DNA of 27,915 nucleotides from Lachnospiraceae bacterium (GTDB taxonomy: Bacteria > Bacillota > Clostridia > Lachnospirales > Lachnospiraceae), in assembly GCA_017446125.1 (NCBI GenBank), contig JAFSRL010000268.1:1-27915 (forward strand), written 5' to 3'. Of the stretch, positions 1 through 6,672 are shown piece by piece (within the stretch, counting starts at the first letter, position 1; each line of letters starts with the position of its first letter). The translations under genes were made by a program, and so were the position numbers. A model generated the notes under the pieces. The model saw only the letters and a list, made by a program, of their open reading frames with translations. It was not told the DNA's origin and did no database searches.

Positions 1-1041
1 GACGTAGTACGCATCCTCTTCGACCTCCTCGCCGTCGCGCTTGACCGTAACCTTCTCGGTCTGCAAGAGGCCTGCTGCCGTGAGCTTCTCCGCTTCCTGG
101 CTGCCTTCCCTGACAGCGACCCTGACCTTCGTCGTACCCAGAACATCCTGCGCCACATGCGCATACATGCGCTCGGTCAAATCCATCATGCCGTGATAAT
201 CCGTGTACGCCTGATAGAGCTCCATCAGGGTGAACTCCGGATTGTGCTTCGTGTCAAGTCCCTCGTTGCGGAAAACGCGCCCGATCTCATAGACACGCTC
301 AAGCCCGCCCACGATGAGGCGCTTTAAGTACAGCTCCAGCGAGATGCGCAGCTTGACATCCTCATCCAGCGCGTTGTAGTGCGTCTCGAAGGGACGCGCC
401 GCGGCACCGCCGGCGTTCGCCACCAGCATCGGTGTCTCGACCTCCAGAAATCCCTGCGCATCCAAAAACCTGCGGATGGAGGAAATGATCTTCGAGCGCT
501 GCACAAAGGTCTTGCGGCTGTCCTCGTTCATGATGAGGTCGACATAGCGCTGTCTGTATCTCGCGTCGGTATCCGTTAAGCCGTGATATTTTTCCGGCAG
601 GATCTGCAGGGACTTCGCCAGAAGCGTCAGCTCTTTCGTATGCACACTCTTCTCGCCGGTCTTGGTCTCAAAGACCTCGCCCCGCACACTCACAAGATCG
701 CCGATGTCGAGCTTCTTAAACGCGGCATACGCCTCCTCGCCCAAATCGTCGCGCGACACATAGCACTGCATACGGCCCTCGATGTCCTGCACATGCGCAA
801 AGGAAGCCTTGCCCATCACGCGCTTGCTCATGAGCCGTCCCGCGATGGTGACTTCCTTCCCCTTTAATTCATTGAAATGATCCTTGATCTCCTGCGAATG
901 ATGTGTCTGCTCGCACGTCACGATCTCAAAGGGATCGTTGCCGGCTGCCTGCAGCTCCGCAAGCTTGTCTCTTCTGACCTGCCTAAGCCTTCCCACGTCC
1001 TGCACATTCTCCTGTGCGGAACCCTTCTTGTTCTCTCCCAC
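1..1041 (-). CDS. lysS: Lysyl-tRNA synthetase, class II (3' part beyond the window)
   Basis: Charges tRNA-Lys with lysine in the cytoplasm. The 347 visible residues hold the N-terminal OB-fold anticodon-binding domain (about residues 50-150, with GRLMSKRVMGKASFAHVQD) and the start of the class II catalytic core: motif 1 area RYRQRYVDLI and FLEVETPML, then motif 2 FRNEGLDTKHNPEFTLMELY. The start is a GTG at 1039-1041; an in-frame TAA lies upstream with no ATG between, and AGAAGGAAC precedes it at normal spacing. It lies 33 bp downstream of greA and very probably shares the greA promoter. After VLGTTKV (about residue 306) the sequence departs from the usual short link to the PF-x-RLTM motif, see findings. 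The C-terminal part with motif 3 lies outside the window. Identity is certain; the end is not visible. Confidence 0.97.
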   Translation of the reverse strand, partial: MGENKKGSAQENVQDVGRLRQVRRDKLAELQAAGNDPFEIVTCEQTHHSQEIKDHFNELKGKEVTIAGRLMSKRVMGKASFAHVQDIEGRMQCYVSRDDLGEEAYAAFKKLDIGDLVSVRGEVFETKTGEKSVHTKELTLLAKSLQILPEKYHGLTDTDARYRQRYVDLIMNEDSRKTFVQRSKIISSIRRFLDAQGFLEVETPMLVANAGGAAARPFETHYNALDEDVKLRISLELYLKRLIVGGLERVYEIGRVFRNEGLDTKHNPEFTLMELYQAYTDYHGMMDLTERMYAHVAQDVLGTTKVRVAVREGSQEAEKLTAAGLLQTEKVTVKRDGEEVEEDAYYV

Positions 1042-1074
1042 GTTTTTACCTGTTCCTTCTTTTATTATGCGGTC

Positions 1075-1560
1075 TTACTTCTTGGGGCGCTCGATCTTGA
1101 CGACCTTATACTTGAAGACGCCGCCGGGTGCTTCGACCTCGACGACCTGGCCCTTCTTCGCGCCCAGCAGTGCCTTGCCGATTGGTGATTCATTCGAGAG
1201 CTTGTGCTCGAAGCTGTTCGCCTCGGAGCTTCCCACAATCTTGTAGGTCTCCTTCTCGTTCAGCTCGACATCCAGAATGGTCACGTTACAGCCGATGTTC
1301 ACCTGATCGGTGCTGACGTCGTCCTCATCGATGATCTCCACCTCTCTGAGAATCGCCTCGAGCTCCTCGATCTTCATCTCGACTTCACGCTGCTCATCCT
1401 TCGCCGCGTCGTACTCCGCGTTTTCGCTCAAGTCGCCCTGTCCGCGTGCTTCCTTTAACTTCTCCGCAACCTCCTTGCGTCTGGTGCCTTTAAGATAATC
1501 AAGTTCCGCTTCCTTCTCCACAACCCAGTCGTGGCTGACCTGATTCTTCTTTTCTTCCAT
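1075..1560 (-). CDS. greA: Transcription elongation factor GreA
   Basis: GreA binds in the RNA polymerase secondary channel and stimulates cleavage of backtracked RNA, rescuing stalled complexes. At 161 residues it has the family length. The N-terminal coiled coil spans about residues 10-80 and carries the hallmark tip GDLSENAEYDAAKDEQ (residues 42-57) with the acidic residues that hold catalytic Mg2+. The C-terminal FKBP-like domain includes ESPIGKALLGAKKGQ and ends VVKIERPKK. The ATG is preceded by GGGAG at 8 nt spacing. It is the first gene of a greA-lysS unit, with a near-perfect sigma-A promoter in the end of dusB. Confidence 0.98.
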   Translation of the reverse strand: MEEKKNQVSHDWVVEKEAELDYLKGTRRKEVAEKLKEARGQGDLSENAEYDAAKDEQREVEMKIEELEAILREVEIIDEDDVSTDQVNIGCNVTILDVELNEKETYKIVGSSEANSFEHKLSNESPIGKALLGAKKGQVVEVEAPGGVFKYKVVKIERPKK

Positions 1561-1592
1561 GTCCGTACACTCCCTTTTTTGCTTTATTTTTC

Positions 1593-1606
1593 CCCTGTTT
1601 TCAGGG
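1593..1606 (-). other. Short hairpin in the greA leader
   Basis: CCCTG / CAGGG with a 4-nt loop, in the roughly 65-nt leader between the greA promoter and its ribosome site. In the minus-strand transcript it is followed by A-rich, not U-rich, sequence, so it is not a terminator. A role is not evident. Confidence 0.3.
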
Positions 1607-1632
1607 ATTATTTGCCAAAAATCATAGTGGAA

Positions 1633-1661
1633 ATTATACCCATTTCACCCCGATTTGTCAA
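1633..1661 (-). promoter_or_regulatory. Sigma-A promoter for greA-lysS
   Basis: On the minus strand, TTGACA (1656-1661), a 17-bp spacer, then TATAAT (1633-1638): full consensus. The -35 box is inside the last codons of dusB (encoding FDK), so promoter and gene overlap. Transcription would begin near 1626, giving a leader of about 65 nt. Confidence 0.85.
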
Positions 1662-2736
1662 ATATGGACAGGCACATCCGTTCGAGTGTTTCCATGTCCG
1701 TAATCGCCGAAAGCTGCCCGCGCAATTTCGCGCTTCCCTTGCGCCCCGTCGTGTACCAGGCAAGGTGTTTGCGCATCTCGCGCACCGCAATGTATTCGCC
1801 CTTCAACGCCGTGAGCATGCGGGCATGCCGAAGAACGAGCGACAAAATCTCCGCATCATCAGGACGCTTCGGCATCTTCCCCGTCGCAAGGTACGTGATG
1901 ATTTCGCGGAAGATCCACGGATTCCCCTGCGCGGCACGCGCAATCATGATGCCGTCGCACCCCGTCTCCTCAAACATCAGGATGGCGGAAGAAGCATCCG
2001 TCACGTCACCGCTGCCGATGACCGGAATGCGGAGCGCTTCCTTCACCGCACGGATCACGGAATAGTCCGCGCTGCCCGTGTAGTACTGCTCCCTGGTTCT
2101 TGCGTGAATCGTCACAGCGCTCGCCCCGCCCGCCTGCGCCGCCAAGGCGCACTCAACCGCGTTGATGTGGGCATCGTCGAAGCCGGAGCGAAGCTTCACC
2201 GTGATGGGGTGAGTCAGGGGGACGGGTACACTGACTCGTTTTTCTGCGAGGGTTTCCGGCTGCTCACCACTCGGTGAAAAATGAGTCAGTGTACCCGTCC
2301 CCGCTGACTCACCCGCCACACTCCTCACAAGTTCTTCTATCAACCGCGGGTTCTTCATCAACGCGCTGCCCTCGCCGTTGTTCACAATCTTGGGCATGGG
2401 GCAGCCCATGTTGATGTCCAGGATATCGTAGGCAACGTCCGCAATCATCTCTTTGGCACGCGCCATGATTTCGGGCTCGGAGCCGAAGAGCTGCAACGCC
2501 ACGGGATGCTCGTTTTCATCCGTCTTCATCAGGTCCCACGTCTTTTCGTTGCGATAGGTGATTGCCTTCGCGCTCACCATCTCCGTGCTGACGCAGCCCG
2601 CGCCCAGCTCGTGACACAGCAAACGAAACGGCAGGTCAGTTACCCCTGCCATCGGTCCCAGCCATACATTGTTCGGCGTTGTCACGTTGCCGATTTGTAG
2701 TTCGTGGATATAATGCATAACGTATTGTTTTTTCAT
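1645..2736 (-). CDS. dusB: tRNA-dihydrouridine synthase (DusB type) carrying an in-frame palindromic insertion
   Basis: FMN-dependent enzyme reducing uridine to dihydrouridine in tRNA. The TIM-barrel N-terminus has WLGPMAGVTDLPFR (residues 25-38), the active-site Cys is C112 in NMGCPMPK, and VTIHARTREQYYTGSADY (208-225), GSGDV and GCDGIMIARAAQGNPWIF (259-276) are FMN and tRNA-contact motifs. The C-terminal helical domain follows. Residues about 142-177 (GESAG to THP) do not belong to the family: they are encoded by a 108-bp palindromic element placed between the helix ending ELVRSV and the strand PITVKLRSGF. The frame is intact and all key motifs remain, so the protein may work. The length of 363 exceeds the usual 320-335. 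The start ATG has only a weak upstream AGAGAA; ATG at 2716-2718 is an alternative. Last gene of argF-coaX-DUF6145-dusB. Confidence 0.95.
   Translation of the reverse strand: MKKQYVMHYIHELQIGNVTTPNNVWLGPMAGVTDLPFRLLCHELGAGCVSTEMVSAKAITYRNEKTWDLMKTDENEHPVALQLFGSEPEIMARAKEMIADVAYDILDINMGCPMPKIVNNGEGSALMKNPRLIEELVRSVAGESAGTGTLTHFSPSGEQPETLAEKRVSVPVPLTHPITVKLRSGFDDAHINAVECALAAQAGGASAVTIHARTREQYYTGSADYSVIRAVKEALRIPVIGSGDVTDASSAILMFEETGCDGIMIARAAQGNPWIFREIITYLATGKMPKRPDDAEILSLVLRHARMLTALKGEYIAVREMRKHLAWYTTGRKGSAKLRGQLSAITDMETLERMCLSIFDKSG
2207..2314. repeat. Palindromic (REP/MITE-like) element inside dusB
   Basis: Left arm 2207-2243 and right arm 2277-2314 are inverted copies: 36 of 38 aligned columns pair, with one mismatch and one extra base. 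The 33-nt centre is 2244-2276. Each arm also contains its own small inverted repeat, GAGTCAG and CTGACTC, about 13 nt apart around a GGGGACGGGTACA core, and each arm ends in TTTTT toward the centre. The total is 108 bp, a multiple of three. Of the six reading frames only the one used by dusB has no stop. No second copy was seen in this window. I infer a mobile palindromic repeat; from memory, similar GAGTCA/GGGGACGG palindromes are common in Clostridia and may be moved by IS200-like (RAYT) transposases, but this was not checked. Confidence 0.85.
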
Positions 2737-2742
2737 AATGTA

Positions 2743-2788
2743 GTTCTCTGCACTAAGCTCGACAGGACCTCGCTAAGTTGCAGAGAAC
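2743..2788 (-). repeat. Inverted repeat (hairpin) directly before dusB
   Basis: GTTCTCTGCA (2743-2752) and TGCAGAGAAC (2779-2788) are perfect 10-bp inverted repeats around 26 nt. In the minus-strand mRNA the hairpin ends 6 nt before the dusB ATG and includes AGAGAA, the only Shine-Dalgarno-like sequence for that start. There is no U-run after it, so a terminator is unlikely. It could be a translational control hairpin or part of a small repeat. Confidence 0.6.
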
Positions 2789-2803
2789 GGCCTCGCATCA
2801 AGC

Positions 2804-3226
2804 TCATCCTTCACTATCGTTCGGATTCGCTAAGATGCTTTCGGCCTCGGCCTCGGCCCCGCCATCCTCCAGCAATACCGCGGGGTCTTCTTTCAATACC
2901 AATACCCTGTAGTACAGCGAGAGCGCCTCAAACATCTCCTTACGCTCGCGGCGAATCTTGCTCACCAGAAGCCCCGCGCTGATTTCGTCGTAGGTGATGT
3001 CCTCCTCATCCGCCATTGTGTTCAACAGAATCTGTCCGTCCTCGTCAAACGAAATCGTAAAGATTCCGCCCACCTCCTGCGTGAAGAGCACGCAGATAAT
3101 GTTGAGCTCCTGCTTGATGCTTTCGGGCACCTTATCGTAAAACTTGTTGTAGTAGTATTTTTCCTCGTACGCGTTCGCACCGCACAACACCGCGGTGTCC
3201 TCGTGCTTATTCTCTTCCGGTTTCAT
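2804..3226 (-). CDS. Conserved hypothetical protein, probably DUF6145 family
   Basis: A 140-residue protein of unknown function. The core LCGANAYEEKYYYNKFYDKVP (about residues 14-34), LNIICVLFTQEVGGIFTISF and ADEEDITYDEISAGLLVSKIRRER looks like a small Lachnospiraceae family I remember as DUF6145; I could not check this. No signal peptide, membrane segment or catalytic motif is evident, so it is probably a cytoplasmic alpha/beta protein. The last 25 or so residues are Ala/Glu rich and end in a stretch encoded partly by a short repeat (SILANPNDSEG). The ATG has AGGAG at 8 nt and overlaps the end of coaX by 20 nt, so the two are probably translationally coupled. Its place between coaX and dusB gives no clear function. 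Confidence 0.8.
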   Translation of the reverse strand: MKPEENKHEDTAVLCGANAYEEKYYYNKFYDKVPESIKQELNIICVLFTQEVGGIFTISFDEDGQILLNTMADEEDITYDEISAGLLVSKIRRERKEMFEALSLYYRVLVLKEDPAVLLEDGGAEAEAESILANPNDSEG

Positions 3227-4016
3227 ACGGATTCTCCTGCGGCGCCCTGCCTCTGTTTCGCTCGTAAATGATCTGCAATCCCTTTAAGGTCAGGGTCGCG
3301 TCATAGATGTCAATCTCCTTCACTTCCTCGGAAATCATTCTTCCCAGACCGCCCGTCGCGACAACCTTCATGTCCGGAATGCCCGCCTCGCGCCGCATTT
3401 CTTCAATCATGTACTTTGTCTGCCCGATCTGTCCGTAGACCAGACCCGCCTGCATCGAGGAGATGGTCTCCTTTGCCAAAATCGAAGCCGGCTTTTTGAT
3501 TTCGATTTCCGGCAGCTTCGCCGTGTTCTGCCAAAGCGCCTTCGCGCTGATTCCGATGCCCGGCGCCGTCACGCCCGCGACAAACGCGCCCTTCTCATCC
3601 ACCATGTCATACGTCGTTGCCGTGCCAAAGTCAAGCACCAGCAGCGGCCCTCCGTAAAGCGCATACGCGCCGGCGGCATCCACAATTCGGTCCGTGCCCA
3701 CTTCCTTGGGATTGTCCGTTTTGATTTCGATGCCGGTGTCCACGCCAAAGCCCACAATGTAAGGGCGCTTCCCGACATACCTTGTGAGACCGCCAATCAA
3801 CGCATGCATAATGCCCGGCACCACACTCACGACGATGATGCCTTCGATGTCATCCTTCTTAATTCCGTTGCGCTCCAAAAGCGCTAAGATTGTGATGCCA
3901 AACTCGTCACTCGTCCGGCTCAAAAGCGACATCATCCGGAAGGTGCTCACCTCACGCTCCCCGTCGTACACGCCGAAGGTGATATTTGTATTTCCAACGT
4001 CAACTGCCAATAACAT
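3207..4016 (-). CDS. coaX: Type III pantothenate kinase
   Basis: Phosphorylates pantothenate, the first step of coenzyme A synthesis; the type III enzyme belongs to the ASKHA fold, needs a monovalent cation and is not inhibited by CoA. From the ATG at 4014-4016 the protein is 269 residues. The phosphate-binding DVGNTN is at residues 6-11, the pantothenate-site motif GTDRIVDAAGAY at 107-118 with the likely catalytic Asp109, DFGTATTYD at 129-137, and GAFVAGVTAPGIGIS at 143-157. The frame stays open further upstream into argF, but AAGGGAGTGGAAGCG just before this ATG and the family N-terminus MLLAVDVGNTN fix the start. It lies 16 bp downstream of argF in the same transcription unit. Confidence 0.96.
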   Translation of the reverse strand: MLLAVDVGNTNITFGVYDGEREVSTFRMMSLLSRTSDEFGITILALLERNGIKKDDIEGIIVVSVVPGIMHALIGGLTRYVGKRPYIVGFGVDTGIEIKTDNPKEVGTDRIVDAAGAYALYGGPLLVLDFGTATTYDMVDEKGAFVAGVTAPGIGISAKALWQNTAKLPEIEIKKPASILAKETISSMQAGLVYGQIGQTKYMIEEMRREAGIPDMKVVATGGLGRMISEEVKEIDIYDATLTLKGLQIIYERNRGRAPQENPYETGRE

Positions 4017-4032
4017 CGCTTCCACTCCCTTC

Positions 4033-5025
4033 TCACAAAATCGTTGCGGCAATGACTGCCTTGATTGTGTGCATGCGGTTCTCCGCTTCCTCAAACACGC
4101 GTGAGCGTCCGGATTCAAACACCTCGTTGGTCACTTCCATTTCGGCCAGCCCGAATTTCTCTCCGACCTCTTTGCCGATCGTGGTCTTTAAGTCATGGAA
4201 GGCCGGCAGGCAGTGCATGAAGATTGCTTTTTCCGCGGCATTGTCCATGAGCGCCTTCGTCACGCGGTACGGGGTGAGCTCCCTGATGCGCTCCTCCCAG
4301 ACCTCGTCCGGCTCGCCCATCGAAACCCAGACATCCGTATACAAAACGTCCGCGTCCTTGCTGCCCTTCATCGCGTCATCGGTAAAGGTGAGCGTCGCGC
4401 CGGTTTCAGCGGCAATCTTCTCGCATTCCGCAATCAGCGCCTTGTCCGGAAAATACGCAGGTGTCGTGCACGCCGTAAAGTGCATGCCCATCTTTGCACA
4501 TCCCACCATCAGAGAATTTCCCATATTATAGCGGGCGTCGCCGAAGTAGGTCAGCTTCAGTCCGGCAAGCTCTCCAAACTCCTCGCGGATGGTGAGCAGG
4601 TCCGCAAGAATCTGTGTCGGATGGAATTCGTTGGTTAAGCCGTTCCAGACCGGAACCTTCGAATACTCCGCAAGCTCTTCCACAATCTCCTGCCAATAGC
4701 CGCGGTACTCGATGCCGTCGTAAATGCCGGCAAGCACCCGCGCCGTATCCGCAATCGATTCCTTTTTCCCGATCTGACTGCCGGAGGGGTCTAAGTAAGT
4801 CGTTGCTATCCCCAAGTCATGCGCCGCCACCTCAAAGGAACAGCGCGTCCTGGTCGAGGTCTTTTCAAAGATGAGGGCGATGTTGCGCCCCTTAAACTCC
4901 TCCGTCAGTTCGCCGCGCCGCTTCTTTTCCTTCAATGCCGCCGCAAGGTCGAGAAGATAGGTCATCTCCTCCGGTGTATAGTCCAACAGTTTCAGAAAAT
5001 CCCTGCCCTTCAGATTCACTGCCAT
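4033..5025 (-). CDS. argF: Ornithine carbamoyltransferase
   Basis: Joins ornithine and carbamoyl phosphate to make citrulline (arginine synthesis), or runs in reverse in the arginine deiminase pathway. The 330-residue protein has the carbamoyl-phosphate loop STRTR at residues 57-61, HPTQ at 135-138, DVWVSMGE at 231-238 and the catalytic HCLPAFHD at 271-278. The start at 5023-5025 is preceded by AGGAGG at 7 nt; the frame is open for six more codons to an ATG with no ribosome site. It is first in argF-coaX-DUF6145-dusB. No arcA or arcC is nearby, so the biosynthetic role is assumed; the sequence itself does not separate argF from arcB. Confidence 0.95.
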   Translation of the reverse strand: MAVNLKGRDFLKLLDYTPEEMTYLLDLAAALKEKKRRGELTEEFKGRNIALIFEKTSTRTRCSFEVAAHDLGIATTYLDPSGSQIGKKESIADTARVLAGIYDGIEYRGYWQEIVEELAEYSKVPVWNGLTNEFHPTQILADLLTIREEFGELAGLKLTYFGDARYNMGNSLMVGCAKMGMHFTACTTPAYFPDKALIAECEKIAAETGATLTFTDDAMKGSKDADVLYTDVWVSMGEPDEVWEERIRELTPYRVTKALMDNAAEKAIFMHCLPAFHDLKTTIGKEVGEKFGLAEMEVTNEVFESGRSRVFEEAENRMHTIKAVIAATIL

Positions 5026-5060
5026 AACGCTTCCTCCTGTCATTGATTGCGTGCTCTCTT

Positions 5061-5066
5061 ATCATA
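5061..5066 (-). promoter_or_regulatory. Probable -10 box for the argF unit
   Basis: TATGAT on the minus strand, about 35 nt upstream of the argF start and just after the terminator of the hydrolase gene. No good -35 box is visible at 16-18 bp (TTCGTT at 16 is the best), so the call is moderate. Confidence 0.5.
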
Positions 5067-5079
5067 CCATATTCTGTGT

Positions 5080-5113
5080 GAAAACGAACAACCCCGCAGC
5101 GGACTGCGGGGTT
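5080..5113 (-). terminator. Rho-independent terminator of the cell-wall hydrolase gene
   Basis: A perfect 10-bp stem, AACCCCGCAG (5090-5099) and CTGCGGGGTT (5104-5113), with a 4-nt loop. In minus-strand transcription it is followed by the U-rich run GTTCGTTTTC. It lies 52 nt after the hydrolase stop codon and separates that gene from argF. Confidence 0.88.
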
Positions 5114-5165
5114 GGAACATGTCTGAACGTGTTTCTTCAGCAGTTCTGCTGAGCTGCGAAGCTGC

Positions 5166-6539
5166 TCAGTAGAATACGTGTGCGCCCAATACCTGACCGG
5201 GCCGTCCGTTGTTGCGCCTGAAGTGCGTCGCGTCGCCCACGGGGCTCACACCCGCAAGGGCATCCTGTGCCGCCAACATACATTCTTCCGGCACGCCCGA
5301 AGCGTAGATGCGATCCACCTTGCCGCTTCTGACCGGCGTAAACTGACCCGAAGCCCGGATGACGCCGTCAATCGTATTGGGATAGCGGCTGCTCTTGACA
5401 CGGTTCATGACCACCGCGCCCACCGCGACCTTGCCTTCGTAGCTCTGGTTGCCTGCCTCGCAGTAGATGAGGGCGCCCAAAAGCCTGACATCCTCCGGCG
5501 TTGCCGCCGCTGCCGCCGCCTGGGTGGCTGCCGCACGTTGTGCCGCTTCCAGTGCCGCCTGTGCCTCAAGCATCTGCGCAATCTGTTCGTCCGTGGGGTT
5601 TGCCGCGACCGGTGCCGGCTGTGCTTCCGTTGTAGCCTGCGTCAAAGCCGCTGCCGCCGCCGCTTCCGCCGCTGCCTGCGCCTCCAGGAACGCGGCCGCC
5701 TGCGCTTCCTCAATCTTTTTTGCTTCCTCTTCGCGCTTCTTTGCTTCCGCTTCCTCTAATTCCGCGGCTTCCTTCTCAAGACGCTCTTCCTCCAAGCGCT
5801 TTGCTTCCTCACGCGCCTCGATTTCCTCCACGGTCTCGCCGGTGTCCACGGTGAAATCCCGCGAAACATATTCCGATGCGAGATAAACCACTTCATTATT
5901 AAAGTCCGCCGCGATCCACTCGCCCAGATCCTCGATGAAGTCCAGCTCCTCGCCGCGGGCAAGTACGGTCACGACCTCCGCGCTTTGTTCCGGTGCGGTT
6001 CTGGCCCGCAGGGCTCCGGTTGTGACGATGACGATGCTCTGTCCGGCTTCCTGCGCCATCTCCACCGCCTTATCGTCAAATGCGAGGTCTTCGTCCTTCG
6101 CCCAGCCCACCAAGTCGCCGGAGCGGATTAAGGTCCACCCGTCCTTTTGTTCGATAATCTTTCCGCCGCAGTCTTCATATAAGAAGCCCACGACTTCCGC
6201 CTCCTCATTTGGATCCGCCATGACGTCCAGGGTGTCTCCCGCGTCAGACATCACGATTCCGGCGGGGGCCTCTTCCTCTTCCTCCGGTGTCTGTGCCAGG
6301 GTCGCCGCATTTTCCAGTGCGACCTTTGTCTCTTCCTCGGACGAGGTCTCGACCGACGGGTTCACGAAGGTCGCCACGCCGGCACTCAGGTCCCAGAGAG
6401 AGTCCATTGATTCTGTCGCCTCGACCTCTTCCGTGTTCAGGGCGACCAGCTCCTGCGCCGCGACGGTTGTCACCGCGACACTCAAAAGAATGAAGATCAG
6501 CCCGAGCACGATAATCGAAGCGCTCATTTTTTTGCTCAT
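5166..6539 (-). CDS. Secreted cell-wall hydrolase: SH3b domains plus SleB-type (Hydrolase_2) domain
   Basis: An exported peptidoglycan-cutting enzyme, 457 residues. A signal peptide or N-terminal anchor covers residues 1-29 (KK, then IIVLGLIFILLSVAVTTVAA). Two SH3b-like modules, probably wall-binding, lie at about 95-155 (ending GWTLIRSGDLVGWAKDEDL) and 167-230 (TTGALRARTAPEQSAEVV). A charged Glu/Lys/Ala coiled coil at about 235-290 and an Ala/Gln/Pro-rich linker lead to the C-terminal SleB/CwlJ-like domain at 347-457, with CEAGNQSYEGKVAVGAVVMN; E361 is the expected catalytic Glu. SleB is a spore cortex lytic transglycosylase, but this layout is also common in vegetative wall enzymes, so the exact role is open. 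Monocistronic: own strong promoter, WalR-like repeat in the leader, and own terminator. The start has AGAGAGG upstream. Confidence 0.9.
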   Translation of the reverse strand: MSKKMSASIIVLGLIFILLSVAVTTVAAQELVALNTEEVEATESMDSLWDLSAGVATFVNPSVETSSEEETKVALENAATLAQTPEEEEEAPAGIVMSDAGDTLDVMADPNEEAEVVGFLYEDCGGKIIEQKDGWTLIRSGDLVGWAKDEDLAFDDKAVEMAQEAGQSIVIVTTGALRARTAPEQSAEVVTVLARGEELDFIEDLGEWIAADFNNEVVYLASEYVSRDFTVDTGETVEEIEAREEAKRLEEERLEKEAAELEEAEAKKREEEAKKIEEAQAAAFLEAQAAAEAAAAAALTQATTEAQPAPVAANPTDEQIAQMLEAQAALEAAQRAAATQAAAAAATPEDVRLLGALIYCEAGNQSYEGKVAVGAVVMNRVKSSRYPNTIDGVIRASGQFTPVRSGKVDRIYASGVPEECMLAAQDALAGVSPVGDATHFRRNNGRPGQVLGAHVFY

Positions 6540-6568
6540 GATAACTTACCTCTCTACCTGCCGCACAA

Positions 6569-6589
6569 AATTGTTACGGAATTGTTACA
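6569..6589 (-). promoter_or_regulatory. Direct repeat resembling a WalR box in the hydrolase leader
   Basis: Two copies of the 9-mer GTAACAATT on the minus strand (6569-6577 and 6580-6588) repeat every 11 bp. Read as TGTAAC-N5-CGTAAC (6573-6589) it matches the WalR/YycF consensus TGTWAH-N5-TGTWAH with one mismatch. It lies just downstream of the -10 box, a position that would fit repression. The assignment is inference. Confidence 0.45.
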
Positions 6590-6602
6590 GCAGATAAAGA
6601 AA

Positions 6603-6631
6603 ATATTAGCAAAAATGAAGGCAGTTGTCAA
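6603..6631 (-). promoter_or_regulatory. Sigma-A promoter for the cell-wall hydrolase gene
   Basis: TTGACA (6626-6631), 17-bp spacer, TAATAT (6603-6608) on the minus strand, in the 133-bp gap after proC. The expected start near 6596 gives a leader of about 56 nt. Confidence 0.85.
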
Positions 6632-6672
6632 ATTTGAGATTTAATTTGGAAATGCCCCTCAATTTATGATTG

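Noticed and set aside
1593..1606. Terminator in the greA leader
   Set aside because: The 5-bp stem is weak and followed by A-rich sequence in the transcript of dusB/greA direction; in the plus direction there is no gene to terminate.
1531..2277. 248-codon plus-strand open frame opposite dusB and the greA promoter
   Set aside because: It is antisense to dusB and ends in the palindromic element; composition is Arg/His rich with no recognisable domain.
1645..2736. dusB as a pseudogene because of the inserted repeat
   Set aside because: The frame is intact through the insert, and the active-site Cys and all FMN/tRNA motifs are present, so inactivation is not shown.
4017..4118. Upstream extension of the coaX frame into argF
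   Set aside because: The family N-terminus MLLAVDVGNTN and a strong ribosome site fix the start at 4016.
5467..5760. Ala-codon repeat tract in the hydrolase linker as a tandem repeat element
   Set aside because: It is a low-complexity Ala/Gln/Glu linker with varied codons, not a regular DNA repeat unit.
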